A stretch of 40,186 nt of DNA from Litorilinea aerophila (GCA_945905745.1 CAMDQF010000015.1:1-40186), one strand, 5' to 3'. Shown: positions 1 to 7,527, counted from the first letter of the stretch. Notes: generated from the letters alone by a model not told the origin. Made by a program: numbers and translations.

Positions 1-311
1 AATAGCTCCCGGTTACCTTCAGAACCTGCGGGCATCTGGCCCTTCGGTACAATGGTGCCACCAGACCGAGTGCGAACGAAGCCAAGGCTGTCGCCCAACT
101 CAACCTCGAGAATTTCGAATTCAACATTGAAATCGAGCTTGGACAGGAAGTCCGCATAGAGTGACACAATTTCGTCTACGCCGGTTGCGATGGGAAATGG
201 TTGACCGATGAAGATCGCATCATCGGCGTATACGCTTTTGACCAGATCCACATTGGCTTCGTTCAGACTGCGCTGATAGGTCTGAAATAGGGTTTGGATT
301 TCTTCGTTCAT
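1..311 (-). CDS. SnoaL-like/ketosteroid-isomerase-fold protein, 3' end cut by window
   Basis: This frame is not in the ORF track. It opens with ATG at 311 and stays open for 103 codons to the window edge, so the C-terminus is missing. The start MNEEIQTLFQTYQRSLNEAN and the later segments YADDAIFIG and VDEIVSLYADF resemble the small SnoaL/DUF4440 NTF2-like fold, in which a cone-shaped barrel binds a small hydrophobic ligand. The catalytic role is unknown. It lies downstream of the Crp/Fnr gene in the same direction, 125 bases away, and shares its lower GC content. The upstream segment contains a possible promoter and an inverted repeat. The family call is fairly sure; no function can be assigned. 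Confidence 0.7.
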   Translation of the reverse strand, partial: MNEEIQTLFQTYQRSLNEANVDLVKSVYADDAIFIGQPFPIATGVDEIVSLYADFLSKLDFNVEFEILEVELGDSLGFVRTRSGGTIVPKGQMPAGSEGNREL

Positions 312-355
312 TCGATTGCTCCGTTCTTCTGTTCTGATGAAAGCGAATTAGATTG

Positions 356-412
356 CTGTCTTAGTGACAAGCAGAATATAGAACAAAAGCGGGTGAGCAG
401 CCAATAAGACAG
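356..412 (-). promoter_or_regulatory. Possible promoter/operator upstream of the SnoaL-like gene
   Basis: An 8-bp perfect inverted repeat (CTGTCTTA and TAAGACAG) brackets an AT-rich segment. On the minus strand that segment contains TTGGCT, 18 bases, then TATATT, an acceptable sigma-70-like promoter reading into the SnoaL-like gene. Because the adjacent gene encodes a Crp/Fnr regulator, this repeat is a candidate operator. The evidence is sequence only and weak. Confidence 0.3.
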
Positions 413-436
413 TTTAAGAAAAAACCTTAATCTATC

Positions 437-1018
437 TTAAGCCTTGGACAGTTTCTTGCGAATGGTGCTGAGGTATTCGGGGGTTATGCCAAGGAACGAG
501 GCTATTTGTATGTTGGATATACGATTAAAAAAATCGGGATAACGATTTGTAAAGTCAATATACCTTTCTTCCGCAGTTGAACTGATATTCTGAATGACTC
601 TTCTTTGATAGCTAACCAATTCATTTTCCGTAAAGATTCTGAATATCCTGTTAAACTTAGGGTAGTCAACAAACAAACGTAGTTGGTCTTCTTTTTTGAT
701 TTGAAGTATGACTGAGTTTTCAATCGCTTCAATATAGAATCTGCTAGGTTCTTCACTATGAAAACTGGCAATATCTCCAATCCACCAGTTCTCAATCGCA
801 AACTGAAGGTTATGTTCCTTTCCATCATAATCTAACATATACATTCGAAAACATCCTTCAACCACAAATGTGTTTAGTTTGCATACATCTCCCTCTTGCA
901 AAATAAATCGCCCACGCTTTACCCGTTTTTCGGAAAAGCTCATTCGCACTGCTTGCTTTTCTTCGGCAGATAGAGTGAGGTAATTATCAAAATATGCTAT
1001 GAGTGATTCTATAGGCAT
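437..1018 (-). CDS. Crp/Fnr family transcriptional regulator (cNMP-binding fold)
   Basis: A 193-aa protein, typical length for Crp/Fnr regulators. Residues ~20-120 form the double-stranded beta-helix cNMP-binding-like domain (RGRFILQEGDVC, FVVEGCFRMY). The C-terminal part carries a winged-helix reader (IQIASFLGITPEYLSTIRKK). There is no Fnr-type cysteine cluster, and the R-S/T phosphate-binding cassette of true CRP is absent, so the ligand is unclear. The E-x-x-x-x-Y-x-x-F and LGITPEYLS style is that of the many short Bacteroidota Crp/Fnr paralogues. The gene is AT-rich with many AAA, ATT and TTT codons, unlike every gene to its right. It starts only 15 nt after the stop of the Gfo/Idh gene. 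It probably controls the downstream SnoaL-like gene. Confidence 0.85.
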   Translation of the reverse strand: MPIESLIAYFDNYLTLSAEEKQAVRMSFSEKRVKRGRFILQEGDVCKLNTFVVEGCFRMYMLDYDGKEHNLQFAIENWWIGDIASFHSEEPSRFYIEAIENSVILQIKKEDQLRLFVDYPKFNRIFRIFTENELVSYQRRVIQNISSTAEERYIDFTNRYPDFFNRISNIQIASFLGITPEYLSTIRKKLSKA

Positions 1019-1033
1019 TGGCGTAGAGTCCCT

Positions 1034-2101
1034 TCACCCCCCACCCAGCGCCACCGGGTGGACCGGCAGCCCCGTGCGGGCGGATTCCAGCACGGCCAGG
1101 GCCACGGCCAGGGAACGGGTGGCGTCTTCCGCATCCACAACCGGCGCTTCCTCCCCCCGGATCACCCGGCAGAAGTGGGCCAGTTGCAGGGGCAGGGGGT
1201 CCACCCCGGCTACTTCCACAATCGAGCGGGCCATCGGCTCGGTCCAGCCCGGGCGGGTCGCGTCGGCATAGCGCCACAGCTCCATGCGGGGGAAGGCCAG
1301 GGAAGCGGCCGTGCCTAGAAAGTGGACGCAATTTTCCTCGGTGCGAAAGTAGACCGGATTCTCCCCGGTGTTCGCCTCGTAGGACCAGGCGGCAGGGGTG
1401 GCGTCCGAGGCCAGGATTGTGCCCAGCGCACCGTTGGCAAAAGCCAGGGAGATGCTGACCGAATCCTCCACGGCCAGCCCCCGCACAGCCGAACTGCTGC
1501 GGGCATAGACTTCCTCAATTTCGCCGCAGATAAAGCGTAGGCTGTCCAGTTCGTGGATCAGATTGATCAGCACTGGGCCACCACCGGGCCGCTCCCGCCG
1601 CCAGCCCACGTCAAAGTAGGCGTCCGGCTTGAGCAGCGCCCACAGGAGAGAGACGCCGGTCAAACGTCCCAGCCCACCGCCGCGCACGAGTTCACGCGTC
1701 TTCTGCACAAGCGGGTTGTGGCGGCGGTGATGGCCCACCAGCACCCGGATTCCGCCTGCTTGGGCGGCTTCCCCAATGCGCCGGGCCTCTTCCAGCGTGC
1801 TGGCGATGGGTTTTTCGATGAGCAGATGGACCGAGCGCTGGGCGCAAATCTCCGCCACCGCCGCGTGGGTGGCGTTCGATGTGGCGATGACGACGCCCGC
1901 TGGCCGTTCCCGTTCCAGCAGTTCCGCGACGGATGTGTAGAAAGGCACGCCGAAACGGTCGGCCACCGCCCGGCGGCTGGGGTCTACATCGCAGAGGCCG
2001 ACGAGGGAAGCCATCGGGTGGGCGCGGATCAGTTCTGCGTGGCGGACGCCGATCAGCCCTATGCCGATGACGGCCAGTTTTTCCAGGTTCATCTGATCCA
2101 T
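1034..2101 (-). CDS. Gfo/Idh/MocA family NAD(P)-dependent oxidoreductase
   Basis: A 355-aa protein. The N-terminal Rossmann fold shows AVIGIGLIGVRHAELI (GxGxxG) near residue 10, and LLIEKPIA near residue 95 is the EKP motif carrying the conserved lysine. The C-terminal alpha/beta dimerisation domain follows (GGPVLINLIHELDSLRF). Family members oxidise sugars, inositols or related polyols with NAD(P)H; the substrate cannot be read here. The ORF track starts at TTG 2104, but ATG 2101 is better. It overlaps the GDPD stop by one base (TGATG), which implies translational coupling. The likely unit is MIP18 factor, GDPD, then this gene. The C-terminus ends in a short glycine run just before the AT-rich boundary. 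Confidence 0.9.
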   Translation of the reverse strand: MDQMNLEKLAVIGIGLIGVRHAELIRAHPMASLVGLCDVDPSRRAVADRFGVPFYTSVAELLERERPAGVVIATSNATHAAVAEICAQRSVHLLIEKPIASTLEEARRIGEAAQAGGIRVLVGHHRRHNPLVQKTRELVRGGGLGRLTGVSLLWALLKPDAYFDVGWRRERPGGGPVLINLIHELDSLRFICGEIEEVYARSSSAVRGLAVEDSVSISLAFANGALGTILASDATPAAWSYEANTGENPVYFRTEENCVHFLGTAASLAFPRMELWRYADATRPGWTEPMARSIVEVAGVDPLPLQLAHFCRVIRGEEAPVVDAEDATRSLAVALAVLESARTGLPVHPVALGGG

Positions 2102-2838
2102 CAAACTCCAATCGCTCCCATAATCACATCCGGCACGTCAGAGATAATCACATCCACGCCCAGCGCCGCCAACCGTCGGGCCTCGTCCGGGTCGTTGACT
2201 GTCCAGGTGTTGACGTAGTGGCCCTGGCTGCGTGCCCAGGCCATGTAGGCTGCGTCGATTTGGGTGTAGTGGGGGTGCAGGGCTTCCGGCGCGATCAGCG
2301 GCCCCAGCCAGGCCCGGCGCAGAAAGAGGGGCAGATCGTGGGAATAGAGCAGCCCCAGGGCGATGGAAGGGTCGGCCCAGCGCACTTTCATCAGGGCGAT
2401 AGGGTTGAAGCTGGAGACGATCACCTGTTCGTGGAGCTTGCGCCGCTGCATCATCTCCACCAACGGTTCCACCTCTGGCCCGCCGTCCCAATCCATATTC
2501 TTGATCTCCACATTGACCCGACAGCGGTCACCCACCGTATCGAAGAGCTGCTCCAAGGTGGGGATAGGCGTCCCGGCGAAGGATTCGTGGAAGCGGATGC
2601 CGGCATCCACACCCTGCAATTGGGCCAGGGTCTGCTCGCGCAGCAGGCCGCTGCCGGTGGTGGTGCGCTCCAGGCGGAAGTCGTGGAGGACGATCAGGTG
2701 GCCGTCGGCGGTGGCCTGGGTGTCCAGTTCAATGCCCGCCGCGCCCATTTCAATGGCTTTCGCAAAGGCGGGCAGGGTGTTTTCCGGCGCGACTGCTTTG
2801 GCCCCCCGATGGCCGTAGACCTGCGTGCGGTGTGGCAT
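2101..2838 (-). CDS. Glycerophosphodiester phosphodiesterase (GDPD family)
   Basis: A 245-aa TIM-barrel enzyme predicted to hydrolyse glycerophosphodiesters to sn-glycerol 3-phosphate and an alcohol. Signature residues are present: YGHRGAKAVAPENT at the N-terminus (catalytic HR and the PENT loop), IELDTQATADGHLIVLHD (metal-binding E/D and catalytic H), and the late VNTWTVND strand. Length matches cytosolic UgpQ-type enzymes and there is no signal peptide. The start is ATG 2838. A GGAGG lies rather far upstream, about 16 nt, so the start is only moderately sure. It lies between the MIP18-type gene and the coupled oxidoreductase. A phospholipid head-group salvage role is inference from the family. 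Confidence 0.92.
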   Translation of the reverse strand: MPHRTQVYGHRGAKAVAPENTLPAFAKAIEMGAAGIELDTQATADGHLIVLHDFRLERTTTGSGLLREQTLAQLQGVDAGIRFHESFAGTPIPTLEQLFDTVGDRCRVNVEIKNMDWDGGPEVEPLVEMMQRRKLHEQVIVSSFNPIALMKVRWADPSIALGLLYSHDLPLFLRRAWLGPLIAPEALHPHYTQIDAAYMAWARSQGHYVNTWTVNDPDEARRLAALGVDVIISDVPDVIMGAIGV

Positions 2839-2864
2839 GGGATGTTATGTGCAACCTCCGTAAG

Positions 2865-2951
2865 TGGGTGACAAGATGACACGATGAAGGGGTGGCAAGG
2901 CGAGAATACCAGCGACCCGCGGTCTGCCGTCAGTGGCCTGCGGTCAGTAGT
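2865..2951. repeat. Two tandem degenerate 8-nt repeat tracts at a gene end
   Basis: The first tract (from 2865) is built of units like GGTGACAA, GATGACAC and GATGAAGG. The second (about 2919-2951) has units like GCGGTCTGCC and GCGGTCAGTAG and abuts the stop codon of the MIP18-type gene at 2952-2954. The first tract matches in style the one at 24446-24480. It belongs to the stop-codon-associated repeat class described in the findings. Confidence 0.6.
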
Positions 2952-3344
2952 CTACCCGCCAAAGATGCGGGACAACAGCCCCTTTTTCTTTTTGACCGGC
3001 GGGGGCGGCAGTTCGATCTTCAGTTCCGGCTCCTTTTCGTCGATGCCCAGTTGGGCTTTCAGCGCCGGTGTCATCATCTCCGGTGTCCACATGGGTTCCC
3101 AGACGATATTCACATCCGCAGACGCCGCGCCCTCGGCCATAATGACTTTCTGCACGTTTTCAATAATCTCCGGCCCCATGGGGCAATGGGGCGTGGTCAG
3201 TGTCATCGTCACCCGAACCTGTTCTTCGGCCAGTACCTCCACGCCATAGACCAGCCCCAGATCGACGATATTCTCAAAAATCTCCGGGTCGATCACCTGT
3301 TTCAACGCCTCCATCAGGCGGTCCGGCTGCAATGCTTCGCTCAT
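2952..3344 (-). CDS. MIP18/DUF59 (PaaD-SufT-like) metal-sulfur cluster assembly factor
   Basis: 130 aa from ATG 3344, chosen over the track start at 3377 because a GAAAGAAG ribosome site lies just upstream. Residues ~10-105 are the DUF59 fold: VIDPEIFENIVDLGLVYGVEV, the TLTTPHCPMGPEI loop with the conserved cysteine, and VWEPMWTPEMM. DUF59 proteins help mature Fe-S or di-iron clusters (SufT, PaaD and MIP18 relatives). A basic tail, PPVKKKKGLLSRIFGG, extends beyond the domain. No SUF genes are adjacent, so the client is unknown. It lies at the head of the GDPD/oxidoreductase group. Confidence 0.88.
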   Translation of the reverse strand: MSEALQPDRLMEALKQVIDPEIFENIVDLGLVYGVEVLAEEQVRVTMTLTTPHCPMGPEIIENVQKVIMAEGAASADVNIVWEPMWTPEMMTPALKAQLGIDEKEPELKIELPPPPVKKKKGLLSRIFGG

Positions 3345-3565
3345 TTTCACTTCTTTCGTCCAATTTGTTCGCGGCACAGTCTGTCCATTCTACCCCAGAA
3401 AATGGGGGCCGGAAAACCGCCGGGGTGGAACAATTGTGTGGGCTGCACCGGACAGATGGAGAAAGCGAGATGACGCTCACGCACCACCTGCATCTTTGCA
3501 TACAGCGGGGTCAATCTAATTGGAGAGAGAAGACATTTTTTCTCAAAAACCCGTCAGGTGTCCGG

Positions 3566-3594
3566 TTGACTTCCCTCCCAGACCGGTCTATCAT
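3566..3594 (+). promoter_or_regulatory. Sigma-70-like promoter of the HipA-like/DUF3037 operon
   Basis: TTGACT, 17 bases, then TATCAT. The spacer contains the perfect palindrome AGACCGGTCT, which touches the -10 box and could be an operator. Predicted transcription start is about 3601, giving a leader of about 180 nt that includes the repeat at 3640-3682. No experimental support. Confidence 0.5.
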
Positions 3595-3639
3595 AGGTCT
3601 AGTGCAGTACAACAGAAGTTTCCAGCCGCTTCTCGTTGT

Positions 3640-3682
3640 ACGTAGTGCGTAGTTCATCTGCCAGTTCACGCACCACGCACCA
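3640..3682. repeat. Inverted degenerate 7-nt repeat (CGTAGTG family)
   Basis: The left arm CGTAGTGCGTAGTTCA and right arm TTCACGCACCACGCAC form an imperfect hairpin of 7-nt units. The same family recurs at 34111-34166 and in the right arm of 23429-23509. It lies in the leader of the HipA-like operon. Confidence 0.6.
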
Positions 3683-3782
3683 GAAGAACCATAGGCCGAT
3701 TCACGCCCCAGTATACGAATATCTGCGTCCCCTGACTCGGATCGTAAAATCTGCATTTCTCTGCTTTTGGAGCCAGTCGTCA

Positions 3783-4577
3783 ATGCCCCCCTTTCCCATC
3801 CGCACCGTCCAGGCCGAGCGCTACGTCACCCCCCTGCGTCAGGGCGGCTCTTTGCCTGCCGTAGTCGAAGCCGACGACGGCCAACAATATGTGATGAAGT
3901 TCGCCGGTGCGGGCCAGGGGCGCAAGGCGCTGATTGCCGAACTGCTCTCCGGCGAGATCGGGCGCGCCCTGGGGCTGACCGTCCCGGAGATCGTCCTGAT
4001 CCGGATGGACGAGCACTTTGGCCGCTCCGAGCCGGACCCGGAGATTCAGGATTTGCTGCGGGGCAGTGTGGGGCTGAATCTGGGACTGGCCTATCTCTCC
4101 GGCGCGCTGGAATATAGCCCGATGCTCAAATTCCCTGTGAGCCGGGAAGACGCGGCCCGCATCGTCTGGTTCGACGCTCTGGTGACAAATGTGGACCGCA
4201 CGGCCCGCAATGTGAATATGCTCATCTGGCAAGAGCAGCTCTGGCTCATCGATCACGGCGCATCCCTCTACTTCCATCACAGTTGGCCGGGCTACGCCGA
4301 GCGTGCCGCCAGTGCCTTCCCCATGAGCCGCCAGCACGTGCTGCTGGCCCGTTCTGGCAAATTAGCCGCAGCAGACAGCCAGGCCAAAGAGCGGCTGGTC
4401 GGGATGGATTGGGCCGGATTGGTGGCGGCTATCCCCGATGAATGGCTGGGCGGTGAGGAGATTTTCCCGGATGTGGCGGCCCAGCGCCAGGGCTATGTGG
4501 ACTATCTGACCGCCCGGCTGGCTGCGTCGGCTGGCTTTGTGGCGGAGGCGGAGAAGGGCCGGACCGGCAATGGCTGA
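3783..4577 (+). CDS. HipA-like kinase-fold protein
   Basis: 264 aa from ATG 3783; the longer track ORF would translate a repeat. Residues ~35-45 (QYVMKFAG) carry the likely nucleotide-binding lysine. Residues ~125-160 hold the kinase core: FDALVTNVDRTARNVNML (D-R-x-x-x-N, as in HipA DRHxxN) and LWLIDHG (the DFG-equivalent metal aspartate). It lacks the N-terminal HipA subdomain and is much shorter than the ~440-aa toxin, matching the short HipA family kinases. The stop overlaps the downstream DUF3037 gene by 8 nt, a recurrent pairing in bacteria. HipA phosphorylates GltX, but the target here is unknown. There is no HipB-like repressor nearby, so it need not be a toxin. Confidence 0.85.
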   Translation: MPPFPIRTVQAERYVTPLRQGGSLPAVVEADDGQQYVMKFAGAGQGRKALIAELLSGEIGRALGLTVPEIVLIRMDEHFGRSEPDPEIQDLLRGSVGLNLGLAYLSGALEYSPMLKFPVSREDAARIVWFDALVTNVDRTARNVNMLIWQEQLWLIDHGASLYFHHSWPGYAERAASAFPMSRQHVLLARSGKLAAADSQAKERLVGMDWAGLVAAIPDEWLGGEEIFPDVAAQRQGYVDYLTARLAASAGFVAEAEKGRTGNG

Positions 4578-4953
4578 CAGCATTGCCACCTACGATTACG
4601 CGGTGCTGCGGGTTGTGCCCCGGGTGGAACGGGGGGAGTTTCTCAACGCCGGGGTCATTCTCTTCTGCCGCACAAAACGTTTTCTGGCCGCGGCCGTCGA
4701 ACTGGACCGGGCACGGCTGGCGGCACTCGCTCCCATCAGCTTTGACAGCGACGCCGCCGAAGAAGCCTTGGCAACCATTCCTGCCCTCTGCGCCGGGGAA
4801 GGACCTATCGGCGCCTTGGCCCAGGCCGAGCGCTTCCACTGGGTTGTTGCGCCCCACAGCACAATCATCCAGGCTTCGCCGGTCCACTGTGGACGCTGCT
4901 CCGACCCCGCAGCCGCGCTGGAACATCTGTTGGACAGGCTGGTGCGAAGATAG
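4570..4953 (+). CDS. DUF3037 protein, partner of the HipA-like kinase
   Basis: 127 aa from ATG 4570 (MADSIATYDYAVLRVVPRVE), overlapping the kinase stop by 8 nt. Family signatures are RGEFLNAGVILFC near residue 25 and the ending FHWVVAPHSTIIQ...SPVHCGRC. The biochemical function of DUF3037 is unknown; the family is mainly known as a small partner of HipA-like kinases, so an accessory, substrate or regulator role is inferred. It is soluble with no membrane segments. A decayed second copy of its C-terminal 59 codons lies at 6824-7003, so this locus has been duplicated in the past. Confidence 0.88.
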   Translation: MADSIATYDYAVLRVVPRVERGEFLNAGVILFCRTKRFLAAAVELDRARLAALAPISFDSDAAEEALATIPALCAGEGPIGALAQAERFHWVVAPHSTIIQASPVHCGRCSDPAAALEHLLDRLVRR

Positions 4954-4995
4954 CGGGACAATAATTCACTCTCTCACCCCTTGGGAGGCAAATCT

Positions 4996-5979
4996 ATGCA
5001 GCCACGCCAACGCTTTATCGCCGCCCTCGAACGTCGTCCACTGACCGGGCGCGTTCCCCACTTCGAGCTGGTCTTCTTTCTCACAATGGAAGCCTTTGGC
5101 AAAGTCCATCCCAGCCACCGCAACTACGGCCAGTGGATGCGGATGGAGGAGAAGGAGCGCAACCTGCACCGGGATGAGATGGCCGACATCTTCGTCCGCA
5201 CGGCAGAGCGCTTCGAACAGAGCGCGATTTTCATGCACCCCAACCCCAATACAGTCGAGGAGGACATTCAGATCATCGACCGCATACGGGAGCAGAGTGG
5301 AGATCGCTACTTTCTCATGCGCCACGGGGACGCCACCTTCAGCATCCCCGATGGGACGCAGATGACCGATTTTGTCTACCGGCTCTACGACGAACCGGAG
5401 AAGGTGAAGGCCGAGGCCCAACTGCGGGTCGATCTGGCCCTGGAACGGGCAGAGCTTCTGGCCCGCCACGGGGGGTTGGACGGCTTCGCGCTCTGCGCCG
5501 ACTACTGCTTCAACAGCGGCCCCTTTCTCAGCCCCGCCCAGTTTTCCGAGTTCATCACCCCCTATCTGGTCCAACTGATCGCTGGTTATCGTGCCCTGGG
5601 CTTTTATGTGATCAAACACACCGACGGCAATATTATGCCCATCCTGGACCAACTGTTGGAGGCCAACCCTCACGCCCTCCACTCCCTGGACCCCCAGGGC
5701 GGCGTGGATATCGCCGAGGTCAAACGTCTTTGTGGCGACCGGGTCTGTCTGATCGGCAATGTGAACTGCGGTCTGCTCGACACAGGCACGGATGCCCAGG
5801 TGGTCGAGTCCGTCCGCTACGCCCTGACCCACGGCATGCCCGGCGGCGGCTATATCTTTTCCACAAGCAACTGCATTTACACCGGTATGCGTCTGGCCCG
5901 TTACGAGTTGATGCTGGACGTCTGGCGGCGTGAAGGCAACTATCCTCAACTCACCCCAATCAGCGAGGCAAAGCCATGA
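4996..5979 (+). CDS. UroD-fold methyltransferase, corrinoid-linked type
   Basis: 327 aa from ATG 4996, with GGGAGG 7 nt upstream (the track TTG at 4981 is rejected). It has the uroporphyrinogen decarboxylase/MtaA TIM-barrel: MQPRQRFIAALERRPLTGRVP at the start, YCFNSGPFLSP, YVIKHTDGNI and VCLIGNVNCG. It lacks the N-terminal arginine pattern of true HemE, and its 4-nt overlap with a corrinoid protein gene points to methyl transfer rather than haem synthesis. Relatives move methyl groups between methoxylated or methylated substrates, a corrinoid protein and CoM or tetrahydrofolate. The substrate is unknown. The H-T-D-G and N-C-G residues are candidate metal ligands. Confidence 0.87.
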   Translation: MQPRQRFIAALERRPLTGRVPHFELVFFLTMEAFGKVHPSHRNYGQWMRMEEKERNLHRDEMADIFVRTAERFEQSAIFMHPNPNTVEEDIQIIDRIREQSGDRYFLMRHGDATFSIPDGTQMTDFVYRLYDEPEKVKAEAQLRVDLALERAELLARHGGLDGFALCADYCFNSGPFLSPAQFSEFITPYLVQLIAGYRALGFYVIKHTDGNIMPILDQLLEANPHALHSLDPQGGVDIAEVKRLCGDRVCLIGNVNCGLLDTGTDAQVVESVRYALTHGMPGGGYIFSTSNCIYTGMRLARYELMLDVWRREGNYPQLTPISEAKP

Positions 5980-6617
5980 CAACGGAAGAAATCTTGGACG
6001 GGATTTATGACGGCGTATTGCGCGGTGACACAAAGGCAGTGATTGCCGGTGTCAAGGCGGGTCTAGCGGCTGGCATCAATCCCCAGGAACTGCTGGACGA
6101 CGCAATGGTGGAAGCGATGGAAGAGATCGGCCATCGCTTTGAGAAGAACGAATGCTTTGTTCCGGAGATGCTGATTGCGGCCCGGGCGATGAAGGAAGGC
6201 GTGGCCGTACTCTCGCCCCATCTGATCGAAGCCGGCGTCAAATCTCTGGGCAAAGTTATCATCGGGACTGTGCGGGGCGATGTCCACGACATCGGCAAAA
6301 ATCTGGTGCGGATTATGATGGAAAGCTCCGGCTGGGAAGTGATCGATCTGGGCGTGGATGTCTCCCCAGAGCGCTACGTGGCCGCGGTGAAGGAGCATCA
6401 GCCCCGGATTGTGGGCATGAGCGCGCTGCTCACCACCACAATGCCCAATATGAAGTTGATCGTCGACGCCCTGGTGGCCGCGGGCGTGCGGGATCAGGTG
6501 AAGGTGATGGTGGGCGGCGCGCCGGTCACCCAGGCCTATTCCCAGCAGATCGGGGCCGATCTCTACGCCCTCGACGCGGCCGCCGCTACAGAAGTCGCAA
6601 AGGCACTGGCCGCCTGA
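5976..6617 (+). CDS. Corrinoid (B12)-binding methyltransferase subunit, MtaC/MtbC type
   Basis: 213 aa. Residues ~1-85 are the helical cap domain (Met-synthase B12-binding 1 type). Residues ~88-210 are the Rossmann B12-binding domain with GDVHDIGKNLV, the DxHxxG motif whose histidine ligates cobalt base-off. VGMSALLTTTMPNMK and VMVGGAPVT complete the signature. The ATG overlaps the stop of the UroD-like gene (ATGA), so the two are translationally coupled and probably form one methyl-transfer module. A second UroD-like gene lies 950 nt downstream. No MtaB, MttB or MtmB-type substrate methyltransferase and no corrinoid-activating ferredoxin is visible in the window. Confidence 0.93.
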   Translation: MTTEEILDGIYDGVLRGDTKAVIAGVKAGLAAGINPQELLDDAMVEAMEEIGHRFEKNECFVPEMLIAARAMKEGVAVLSPHLIEAGVKSLGKVIIGTVRGDVHDIGKNLVRIMMESSGWEVIDLGVDVSPERYVAAVKEHQPRIVGMSALLTTTMPNMKLIVDALVAAGVRDQVKVMVGGAPVTQAYSQQIGADLYALDAAAATEVAKALAA

Positions 6618-6823
6618 TTTTTAGTAAGTGGTTCTGTGAAGAAAGCCTTTGCCGCCGCGGAGAGCGCGAGGAAAACGGATTCCTTTCCTGTGTTTCTCCG
6701 CGGCCCCGCGGTGAGATATTCTTTGCGTAGAGGTGTATCTTCCAATAAAACGGGGTCAGCCATACCAGAAGTTCGAATTTTCGGAAAAAGTCAAACTTCT
6801 TCGCCCCGGATTATTGACTGGAA
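6618..6823. repeat. Intergenic repeats: CTCCGCGG-type tract and 32-nt palindrome
   Basis: At 6650-6735 CCGCGGAGAG and TTTCTCCGCGG form an inverted pair, followed by a GCGGTGAGATATTCTTTGCG tract. At 6768-6799 a palindrome pairs GAAGTTCGAATTTTC with GAAAAAGTCAAACTTC. No gene is seen. These repeats lie directly before the DUF3037 remnant and may mark an old junction. Confidence 0.45.
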
Positions 6824-7003
6824 ACCATCCCGGCCATCTGCGCCGGGGAAGTAGCTATCGGCGCATTGCCGCAGGCCGACCGCTTCCACTGGATTTGCGC
6901 GCCGCACAGCACAATTATCCAGACATCCCCGGTCCACTGCGGGCGCTGCATCAACCCCGCCGCCGCGCTGGAACATTTGTTGGCTGTAATGGTGAGGAGG
7001 TAG
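6824..7003 (+). pseudogene. C-terminal remnant of a second DUF3037 gene
   Basis: This piece is not in the ORF track. Sixty codons including the stop remain open and translate to a sequence very close to the end of the DUF3037 protein at 4570-4953: TIPAICAGEVAIGALPQADR, then FHWICAPHSTIIQTSPVHCG and ALEHLLAVMVRR. The DNA also aligns closely (CTCTGCGCCGGGGAAG against ATCTGCGCCGGGGAAG). No N-terminal half or start codon precedes it; the homology begins abruptly near 6822. It is therefore a truncated paralogue left by duplication or rearrangement of the HipA-like/DUF3037 locus, and it now separates the corrinoid pair from the SnoaL-like gene. Confidence 0.85.
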
Positions 7004-7071
7004 CAGGTGGCGAGTGGTTTGGTGGTTCGCAGCGATACAGCACCCCAACAATCATTCTACGGAGGATACAA

Positions 7072-7527
7072 ATGAATCGAACGGCGCAGAGTCCGAGTGG
7101 CGGCGAAGACGAAGAAGCGATCAGAAAAATGATCGTGGAAATGACGGAAGGCTTCAATAAGCACGATGGCAAAGCGGCGGCGCGCATGTATACCCCGGAT
7201 GCCGATTTTGTCACTGTGCGAGGGGACGCATTCAAGGGAAGGGATGCAATCGAAAAAGGTCTGGTAGCCATCTTTGCGAGCAGAGCAAGAGACGCAACAC
7301 TAAAGACATTGGAAGTAAGCATCAGATTTATCCAACCGGATGTTGTGGTCGCTCATGTGACTAACGAGCTCAGTGGGCTGGTGAATCCTGACGGGGAGAA
7401 GTTGCCGGCGCACAGAGAACTCAGCATTCGGGTTTTCGTGAAAGAGCAAGGCACATGGCGCGTTGCCGCCTTTCACAACACGATAGTGAGGCCGTTTGGC
7501 GCTCCTGCGCCGCAACGGACTTTCTAA
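7072..7527 (+). CDS. SnoaL-like (SgcJ/EcaC-type) NTF2-fold protein
   Basis: 151 aa from ATG 7072, with GGAGG 7 nt upstream; the track start at 6733 would read through repeats. The sequence EEAIRKMIVEMTEGFNKHD and ARMYTPDADFVTVRGDAFKG is typical of the SgcJ/EcaC family of small proteins with an NTF2 fold. The pattern ends in ELSIRVFVKEQGTWRVAAFH. Members are often annotated as oxidoreductases, but activity is rarely shown. It stands between the corrinoid protein and the second UroD-like gene in the same direction (40-nt gap to the latter), so it may be co-transcribed. A role in substrate handling is speculative. Confidence 0.85.
   Translation: MNRTAQSPSGGEDEEAIRKMIVEMTEGFNKHDGKAAARMYTPDADFVTVRGDAFKGRDAIEKGLVAIFASRARDATLKTLEVSIRFIQPDVVVAHVTNELSGLVNPDGEKLPAHRELSIRVFVKEQGTWRVAAFHNTIVRPFGAPAPQRTF

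Larger units (their letters stand above)
3345..3782. other. Gene-free stretch between divergent MIP18 and HipA-like genes
   Basis: It holds small GC hairpins at 3393-3428 (CCCCAGAAAATGGGG), a good plus-strand promoter at 3566-3594 and a degenerate inverted repeat at 3640-3682. The track ORFs here are not convincing genes. The track start of the HipA-like ORF at 3636 lies inside the repeat and is rejected. Confidence 0.5.

Noticed and set aside
4996-5979. hemE (true uroporphyrinogen decarboxylase)
   Set aside because: Coupled to a corrinoid protein and lacking the HemE N-terminal arginine pattern; methyltransferase subfamily more likely.
6733-7071. Long N-terminal extension of the SnoaL-like gene
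   Set aside because: It translates repeats and the DUF3037 remnant in a different frame. A strong GGAGG lies before ATG 7072.
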